Assembly: GCA_037447655.1 (NCBI GenBank) | Contig: JBBHKE010002190.1 | Location: 1 to 16,849 of the forward strand | Origin: Zygnema cylindricum | Lineage: Eukaryota > Streptophyta > Zygnematophyceae > Zygnematales > Zygnemataceae | Direction of reading: 5' to 3' | Length of the DNA stretch: 16,849 nt | Shown: piece by piece, positions 1 through 7,600 of the stretch | Layout: each line of letters starts with the position of its first letter | Numbering within the stretch: position 1 is the first letter of the stretch | The notes under the pieces: generated by a model | What the model saw: only the letters and a program-made list of their open reading frames with translations | Told to the model about the DNA's origin: nothing | The model's database searches: none | Translations under genes and position numbers: made by a program

Positions 1-631
1 GACTACACAGGCCCAGGGGAGGCCACAACTGTCTCGAAGGGCAGGGGTACGGGGAAACTGCCCCACAGTGAAGCGGACAGCCATAGACGAGGGAAGGGAG
101 TTACGTTACCCGCACTCCCGTAATCTGCAAGGATAATCTGTACGAATAATCGCACGGACCAGCCACACCAATAAAGGATAGACGAGGTGGAAGTTGGCCA
201 GTCAGCTACAGCCTGGCATGCTGAATGAATAGTTTGGTAGAAGGCGGCCTTCTTGATGACCGTGTAACGGATCTTCCACTGGGACAGATGTTAAGGGGAA
301 ATACAGATGAGACCGCTAGTCAGTCTAACGAGAGCCCAGAAAGTAGCAAAGAAGAGCAGACAATGGCGGAGCAAAGTGTTCTGAAGCTGAAAACGATCTT
401 TGCTGGTCTGGGTAGCCGGTACGGCAATATACCACGTGGCAATAGTGGAGATCGAAGTACAGTATTGAACTTGTGATGACGATGATGTTCCCAGCACTTG
501 GCTCGGTTCAATTCGACTCGGTTCGGTTCGGTTTGGCCCAAATCGGATTGAACCTCCACTGAAAATCGATTTGCAAATAGCCAAATACATTGTTCAACGG
601 GTTTACAAATTTCAAAAGTTCAAACTTCAAG
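1..631. other. Unassigned region with one 83-codon open frame
   Basis: No recognisable gene. An open frame at 225-476 (+) starts MNSLVEGG and ends RSTVLNL. It is acidic and Ser/Glu-rich in the middle (TASQSNESPESS), with a basic C-terminal part. I recognise no family, and the flanks show no splice or promoter context, so it may be chance or a relic exon. Positions 500-540 are a run of CGGTT/TTCGG words, and 603-639 repeats TTCAAA words. The segment is somewhat richer in GC than what follows. Confidence 0.3.
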
Positions 632-642
632 CTTCAAACTAC

Positions 643-1590
643 TGTAGTGTTGTGTATCGGTAAGGATTTGCCAATAACCGATATGGGTCTTTATCCGGGT
701 ATCCGATAATCGATATATTGGTACGATATATCGTAATCGGTGTTATCGCCGATAAATAACCGATATTTATCGGTTATTATTGGCGATAACACCGATATAG
801 ATAACTATCGGCGATATCTACACAAAACGTACAGATAAATGTACAGCCAGTACACTCAACTGTACATGTTATTCCACGGACGCACCCTACTCACAACCCC
901 TATCTACTGAGGTGTCTACCAATCAGATCACTGTATTGTACAGTTGTACAAGCACATAAAGTACAATAGCCGCCATGAGATTTGTACGGTTTTGGTACGG
1001 ATCCAGTTAAAACGATGTACCTTTCACATCCGACGACATGGATTTGTCCCTTTATTCCTTGAGATCCACTGGGGACCTGCCACATGTCAATCTGTCGGCT
1101 TTTTTGGCATAAGTTGCCAAAAGAGCCATCCGGGAATGCCGACGCTCACACTGGCCGTCCGCTCATGTTTTCTCATTCCAAGTCGTTCGTTCGATTCCGA
1201 TGGCGCGCAGATTGTTATTTTGCGTCCGTTGTACTTTGTGTCCACCGTCCTTTTCCCATTCCATGTTTACCGGTTTGTCGGTACAATCCCGTAAACTGTC
1301 GTAAAATTACTGTTCTGTTAACCGGCCAACGCTTATGTGCTGTGCTGTCCGTAAAAAATCGCAGTTAAACAGCGACGGAACAGATTCTTATACGTGGCAT
1401 GCAACGCTACATTAAGTCAATAATATAATACACTGTGTTATAAAGAACTATTGTATGCATACTCTATTTTTTTAAAGTTATCGCCGATATGGATTTTGTT
1501 GGTCTCATACCAATATATCGGGACCTCTGGCTGATAACTATCGGTATCGATGTTATCGCTATGATTTTTTTACCGATACACAACACTACA
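643..1590. mobile_element. Non-autonomous DNA transposon with 21-bp terminal inverted repeats
   Basis: Positions 643-663 (TGTAGTGTTGTG, then TATCGGTAA) are the exact reverse complement of 1570-1590. The interior carries no transposase frame that I recognise, so the element is non-autonomous. TATCGG/CCGATA words are crowded near both ends (about 655-815 and 1485-1575), like the subterminal transposase-binding motifs of hAT-type elements. The terminal TAGTG fits the hAT end rule YARNG. An 8-bp direct repeat CTTCAAAC flanks this element together with its neighbour (632-639 and 2131-2138) and would be a hAT-sized target duplication. The superfamily call is inference; the inverted repeat is certain. 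Confidence 0.75.
736..796. repeat. Near-perfect palindrome inside the transposon
   Basis: The left arm begins ATCGGTGTTATCGCC and the right arm ends GGCGATAACACCGAT. They are centred on AACCGATA-TT-TATCGGTT at 758-775. One small length difference (GATAAAT against ATTATT) separates the arms. It could extrude as a cruciform or be a dense cluster of a transposase-binding word. Confidence 0.8.
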
Positions 1591-2130
1591 CCGCCAATCG
1601 TTATTAGCGTGTAAGTTTTTTTAGCGTATAAAAATTATTACAGTGGTGTACGCTATTTAAGAAATTGAAAATTTTGGAAAAAATCATACATTCTAATTGT
1701 TTGGTTATGGTAATTTAGATCTTTGAAAAAAAAAATGTCGGTCGCAAACATGCTTACACTAATATAAGTCTCCGTACAAAATCTAACAAATCGTACACAA
1801 ATCGTACATTCACACGGTCGAAACGCGACTGTCAGACGAATATGTGCGAGCGGGATTTTTTACGACCTGGTTTTTTTTCCTTTTTAGACCGCACATTCTC
1901 ATGCGTCCGCGGTTACTAAAACTAATTTATTGTACCTTTTAGCTTAAAAAGGTACATTTATGTACGGTATGACACTGACCGTACACCACTCTATTTAAGA
2001 GACAACGTACTGAATATAACCCTAAATAGAATAAAGAAAAAAATAGAATAAACTACGCTATTTGAGAACAAAACAAAAAAAAAGCGGGACGGGATTAGCG
2101 TACACAACGCTAATAACGATTGGCGGTGTA
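1587..2130. mobile_element. MITE-like element with TA ends and 23-bp inverted repeats
   Basis: Positions 1587-1609 (TACACCGCCAATCG, then TTATTAGCG) are the exact reverse complement of 2108-2130. The outermost TA on each side may be the target duplication, as in Tc1/mariner-type insertions. The length of 544 bp, the AT-rich interior and the lack of a transposase frame fit a MITE. A shorter inner repeat is also present: GTGGTGTAC near 1644 and GTACACCAC near 1980. The element abuts and overlaps the right end of the preceding transposon, so it probably inserted into that element's terminus. Confidence 0.7.
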
Positions 2131-3043
2131 CTTCAAACAACTGTGCAATGTTATGACATCTGTTTACTGCACTAAAGTACGACCGCACCGTAAATCGGTT
2201 GAAGCCGGGTGCAATAATTCGTCTGAACCGAAACACACCGTACAAAGACAAATTCACGAACTGAACTATGAAAAAATCGTTTTGGCTCGGTTCGGTTTCA
2301 CGCCAAAAGTCCAAACGTGGATCGAGTGCTACGGTCAGCCGAAAGGCGTCAACGTCTAAAAGTCAAAACTCGTCCACCGTACGCCGTACCAAGCTCGCCG
2401 TACAAATCTTGCAGCAAGCGAATAAGCAAGCAGGCGTCCGGGAAGGCCTCTCTCTCTAAGTCATCTCTCCAGTCATGTCCTGCATGACGGCAATGACCGC
2501 CATGCATCGCGTGCAGCCAGCCAGGTCGTCCTCGTGAGCCCCAGCACCGGTCGGTCCGCTCCTCGGGTAGGTCGCCGCAATCACTCCCAACCCTTCACTT
2601 TTCTACACTGATTATCTTTGTTGTTCTAGCGCACCTATGACAATTGGCATTTTCTTTTATTATGGGTAGGATTATTTGAATGCGGCGATGTTAACTCACA
2701 TCTATTCTACATTGTACAGTTTTCTGTTTCTGGAATATATTTGTGTTGGCTTATGACTCACATTCGCTGGAAAGGGTGCGAACCTTGAAAGGGGTACTAA
2801 CAACCAATTTAAGGCCAGTTTAAGGCGGACATAAGTCGTCCATAGACTGTTGGGGCGTCCACACCAATTGACTGGTGTTAGCTCTGTCGGTCTGCATGAC
2901 GTCTGCATGACGTCTGGGCGCCAGGAAAGCAAGAAAAGGGCGATGGACAGCATCGCAGGGGGAGAGAAGCGGAGGAAAGGAGAGAACGGGGAAGAAGGCG
3001 GGAATGAGGAGTCGCTGATTGCTAAAGGGTTGGTTCTTTCCCG
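2131..3043. other. Gene-poor stretch with a purine-rich segment
   Basis: No gene is recognised. Open frames around 2120-2460 translate to Lys/Ser-rich sequence with no known motif. At 2891-2917 a CTGCATGACGT word is repeated in tandem; its TGACGT core resembles a bZIP-binding site. From about 2930 to 3012 the top strand is strongly purine-rich (GGAGGAAAGGAGAG), just before the switch to a pyrimidine tract. Confidence 0.4.
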
Positions 3044-3531
3044 TTTCTTCTCCCTCCCCTCTCTCTTTCTCTTTCCCCTCCTCTCCCTCCCTCCGGCTTC
3101 CTCCCCCACTCCCTCTCCCTCTCTCGCCCCCTTCCTCGCCCTCTGCTTCCCTTCTAGCTCTCCCTCTCCTGCCCCTCTTTCTCCTCTTCTCCCTCTCCAT
3201 CCCCCTCCCCCTCCCTCTCCCTCCCCCTCTCGCCCCCTCTCTCTCTCCCTCTCTCCCTCGCTCTTCCCCCCCTCTCTCCCTCCCTCCCCCCTCTCTCCCT
3301 CCCTCCCCCCTCTCTCTCTCCCTCTCTCTCTCCCTGTCTCCCTCTCTCCCTCCCCTTTCTCCCCCTCTCTCCCCCCTCTCCCCCCCTCTCTCCCCCCCCT
3401 CTCCCTCCCTCTTTCTCTACCCCTCTCTCTCTCCTCTCAACCCTCTCTCTTTCTCTCTCTACATCTCTCCCCCTCTCTCTGTCTGTCTCGCTCCCTCTCT
3501 CTCCCTCTCTCACCTCTTCCACCCCCTCCCC
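3044..3531. repeat. Long polypyrimidine (CCCTCT)n tract
   Basis: Nearly 490 bases of almost pure C and T on the top strand, made of degenerate CCCTCTCT/CCCTCCCT words with only rare purines. Long open frames on either strand here (Pro/Ser/Leu-rich on top, Arg/Glu/Gly-rich on the bottom) are translations of the repeat and not genes. A purine-rich stretch lies directly upstream, so the segment has strong strand asymmetry and mirror symmetry of the kind that supports triplex DNA. Confidence 0.9.
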
Positions 3532-4497
3532 AAAAGGGGCAAGGGAAGAAAAAAAGGGAAATGAACAGCCGAAAATGAACAAGAGAAAGAAAAACCAGAA
3601 AGCTGGATGAAAAAACAAAAAACTGAAAAAAATTATAAAAAAAGCGAGAATTCTTTTTTTATAAGAATAATAATAATAAAAACAAAAACTGAGTTTTCGC
3701 TTCTTGAAGGAAAAGCGCGCGAAAGCTTCTTTTTTTCTTTTTCCTTTTTTTCTTCTTTTTTGCTATTCTTTTCTTTAATTTCCCTTTTAACTTTTCCTCT
3801 TAGTATCTCCCTCTGTCCCTCTCTCCTCGCTTTCTCTCCCTCCCCCTCTCCCCCCCTCTTTCTCTGTCTCTCTCTCTCTCCAACCCCTCCCCCCCCCCCT
3901 CTTCCTCGTAATTAACTACGTGATCAACGTTTTGGTACTCTTTCTAAGCCGTTTGTGTTTTAAGTTTTAGTTTTACCTTTTTTCGAAATGATGGGAGTTA
4001 TTTGTTTGCGATTGTGGAATTCGCATTAAACTTCTTGACTAAACTCTCTCCTCTTATTTTGTTGCTTTCCTACTTCACCCTAGACTTACCTTTGTCAAAA
4101 ATTTATATTGTTTCTAACGCGGCAACCAAGAAAAAGGTCTTGGTAACTTCATTATTTTTTTGTCTTTTTTTTCTTTCTTGGTTTTGTGACCACAGTTTTT
4201 TTGTCTTTAGCTGCTTTTTGTGAAATGATCTTTGTGAAACTCTTGTCCTTGTCGCTGAATGATTGGCGGAGCTGTCCGCAAATTTTGCTTTCGGTATTGT
4301 TTTTTTGATGCTCTCGAGGAATCACCTTCAGATAGTAGACGGCGCACTCTCCCTCCCCTTGATTGAGTTTGACTATTCTTTCTCGTTAGTGTGTCTAATC
4401 TCATTGAACTTTTTTACTCTTTTTGTTTTGGTTTTTGGAACTTCGCTGGCTGTTATTTAGATTACTTAGATTTTTCTGGTTGAATTTTTCCTGGCAG
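3532..4497. other. Upstream region of the DCL gene, with second pyrimidine block
   Basis: No convincing coding exon is found. 3726-3803 is T-rich and 3804-3907 is a second CCCTCT-type block ending in a run of C. From 3908 to 4497 the sequence is T-rich, as plant introns and leaders are. A short frame starting at 4259 (ATG) runs through EESPSDSRRRTLPP before a stop at about 4366. It could be a DCL N-terminal exon, but I see no good donor joining it to the exon at 4498. The true start of the DCL gene is therefore unresolved. Confidence 0.35.
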
Positions 4498-4678
4498 GTA
4501 TCAATTGGAAATCTTGGAGATAGCGAAGGAGAAAAATGTCATTGCACATCTCACAACAGGAGCTGGAAAAACTTATATAGCTATTTTGTTGATGAAATTT
4601 CGAGCCTCAATTTTTCGCAACTTAAATGTTAAAAAGATTGTCATTTTTCTTGTTCCAAGTGTACCACTTGCTGATCAA
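4498..4678 (+). CDS. DCL: DCL exon 1 seen: Q-motif, Walker A, motif Ia
   Basis: The acceptor is CTGGCAG|G. The first base completes a split codon and the frame then runs 60 codons from 4499. It begins YQLEILEIA (the Q-motif of Dicer helicases), followed by [12 protein letters not shown] (Walker A, where Lys binds the ATP phosphates). It ends [11 protein letters not shown] (motif Ia). The donor is CAA|GTGAGT at 4679. All key residues are intact. An upstream exon must exist because the split codon has no start here. Confidence 0.9.
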
Positions 4679-7600
4679 GTGAGTTAGCTTTCCCTCTGGT
4701 TTACACCCGCTTTTGTGCTTTAGAAGCCGTGTATAGCTTGCTGAGATCTAGGGAAGAGTATCTACCATAGTTCAGATGGGAGAAAACAATTTAAGATGCT
4801 AAATGCGGTTATTCCATACTATACGCTTTGCATGATACGCGTTCAGTATGTGGTAACCGCATTTAGCGTCTCCAACTGTTTTCGCGCATTTGAACTATGT
4901 TATGGACAATCTCTTACACACTGTTGCTGGTTGGCTCGTTTTTTTCCACGAGTTAGAAACATTTGTACATTTGGTGTCAACATTTTAAGGAGATAGGTAC
5001 TTTCTTCGGAATACAAGTGCAGCATTTGATGCCTAATTTATATAAGAAGAAAGGTCATTTTTCTGTGAGTCATAAGTGTTCGCAGTTGCAGTTTTGTTTG
5101 GTTAGAATTTTTATGGGTGTCGAAATCGAGGTATGCTGCTCAATGCAGTTGACGATTCTCTAAATACTTAATTTTTGGTACATCGTTTTTCCTTCTCTAA
5201 TAGTTGTCATGGTGATTTGCAGCAAAAAAAATCGATTCAGAAGTTAACAGATTTTTCTGTCAAGGACCTTGTTGGGGCTAAAATGGATTCTTTGGATTCT
5301 TTGCGCTGGGAAAAAGAAATTGCTGCAAATGAGGTGCAGGCACTCATGTTAATAATCTCTTTATGCCCTTTTTTTATTCTCTTGCTTGCCAATCTGGCTG
5401 GAATATCTGTTATGTCGATTATCTTGGCCTGTAAATTAACTGTTTTTTCTAGTAATATTTTTACAGTATGAAGTTGCAGCGGCTGGATATTTCTAGATGT
5501 ATGCATATTTCTGCGACATCGTCACCTTCACTGAAAATATAGACGACGCGCAGTTCAAAGGGAGTTAACGGGGAAAGACAAATGGTACTCACATCAGCTG
5601 TGCTCTCTGGCTGCCTCACAATCGCAATGGACCGCAGGTGTTGGTCATGACGCCACAAGTCCTCTTCAACGCATTATCTCACTCGTTTCTTAAGCTGGAG
5701 ATGGTAGACTTGCTGATTTTTGACGAATGTCACCATGCCCAGAGCGACCATCCCTATGCGGTGATTATGCGGGTACGCTGACTACTTACATCACAATCAC
5801 GGGAATGGAGGTAACAAACTGGAGTACAAATTTGAGAGGAATAAACAAAGAATACAGTAAGGAGATGTTTTTGAACTGTTTTGCAATTTGTGTCAAAGTG
5901 AATGTATACTTCGTCTTGGTGGCGGATTGTTAATATTTTTTTTTTTTGTTGTTCTGTCAAGGTGTAACAAATTGAAAACCAAGTTTATAGCCATTAGCTG
6001 TTCGTACTTTGTGTTGATTAGCTAATTGAAAGCTTTTAATGCCTTGTTTAAAATGGACGAATATAGTATGTACAGTTTCAACTTTAAAGTAGGTATTTTA
6101 TAGGTCGACATTGCACAAAATATTGCTGTCTACGAACATGCCAATTATTGGATGCAATTGAACTGCTCTTCCTTGGTACCGTGCTTGTTTTTGAGATTGC
6201 TTCTCTCGGTTTGTTCATCTCTTGAAAACAAAAAGATACTTCTCCCATGTGCGGCATGTGAAGATCTCTTGCTTTTTTTTTTTGATTCAGGAATTTTATC
6301 ATAAAATGGAGGTAAATATGAGGCCAAAGATATTCGGTATGACAGCTTCGCCGGTTAACAGGAAGGGTGAGATCTTGAGAAGAATTGTTTTTTACATTCA
6401 AATTTAGAGAGGACTGTGGTAAGCGGGGTGAGTTTTTGAGAAAAAATGTTTTTTACATTCAAGATTAGAGAGGTCGTTATGGAGTTCTTTCTAAAAGCAG
6501 AGTTTTTTTTGTTATTAGAAGTCGCCTTGTTCCTTTGCAAATTTCTTCAACTTCTCATATAGAGTTTTTTTTAAAAGCTTGTAGATTTTTTGTTGTTAGT
6601 AGTCACCTTGTTCCTAACAAACTTCTTTAGCCTCTCATTATGAAAAATGTAGCAACTATTACAAGTAAAGGTTACGAGTGACATGTTTGAGTGACATGTT
6701 TGAGTGACATATTTGAATACAGTTTAATAAGAAGAGGCTTTTTCACTTTTGCAACACTAAGTTGTTATAGATAATAACAATGGGTTTGATTGCTTTGGTC
6801 TTACAATTTTTTTTCTTTTTTTAAATGGAAAAGCACATGCATACTATGGTTAATTAACATTATGATTTTTGCGTACAAATGTGAAATTTGCTGACGCTTC
6901 TAAAAGGCTTTCGCAATTGTTTGTGCAAGCATTTGATGCAAAGTATTTTTTGATTTAGGTTGGGAAAATTCAATAAACTTATGTAAATTATGATGAAATC
7001 TCAAGATGTTAAAGAATTCATTAGAGTTTAGATAAGTTTTATTGACGTTCTTTTACTTCGACGTTTCAAATCAACGAATACCTTCACATCAAATGTTTGC
7101 TCAAGCGATTGCGAAAGCTTTGTACAATCGTCTGTAGATTTCACATTTGCAAACAAAAACCGTAATGTTCTCCAACCATAGTACGCATATGCCTTTCCAT
7201 TTAAAGAAAAAAAAAAACTAAAGACTAAGGCAATCAAACCCATTGTTGTTATCCAATACAACTTATTGTTGCAAAAGTGAAAAAAAAGCCTCCCACTATT
7301 GGGTTGCATTTAGTCATGTCACCAACAATCTTTATTTGTGTGATCGAACACTAAAAAAAAAAATAGTCGTTACATTATTTATAATGAAATTTAAAGAAGT
7401 TTGTAAAAGAATAAGGTAACTATTAAGGAAGGTGGACTATTAAGGAAGGTGATAACTATTAAGGAAGGTTGTATAGGACAAGGTAACTACTAGTAGCAAA
7501 GTAATGTAAACGTCAAGTTTTATTTGCCATTTTTTTTTTTTGCGTTTTTTTTTGCTTTTTTTTGTTTGTTCTTATTTGGGAAGGCATCTCTAAGCTATAC

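Larger units (their letters stand above)
6599..7424. repeat. Large inverted repeat in DCL intron 4 containing copies of exon 5
   Basis: The left arm is about 6599-6987 and the right arm about 7027-7424, with a spacer of about 39 bp. Diagnostic pairs read in opposite directions are: CACTTTTGCAACA (near 6745 and 7274), ATGGGTTTGATTGC (near 6779 and 7233), ACTATGGTT (near 6843 and 7176), GTGAAAT (6881 and 7144) and CAATAAA-ACTTAT at the inner ends. Each arm holds a relic of DCL exon 5: 6880-6943 on plus (degenerate) and 7082-7146 on minus. Both have lost the acceptor AG (CAAATGTG in place of CAGGTGTG). The transcript would fold into a long imperfect hairpin. Confidence 0.85.

Noticed and set aside
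2120-2459. Overlapping 79- and 63-codon plus-strand frames
   Set aside because: They overlap each other in different frames, lack a family resemblance, and begin inside the MITE inverted repeat.
2702-3618. Several long open frames on both strands (100-240 codons) across the pyrimidine tract
   Set aside because: They translate a CCCTCT repeat into Pro/Ser/Leu or Arg/Glu/Gly runs. All six frames are open only because the tract lacks A and G for stop codons.
7028-7309. 93-codon minus-strand frame as a separate gene
   Set aside because: Its only recognisable part is the inverted copy of DCL exon 5 with intron flanks, and it has no start context of its own.
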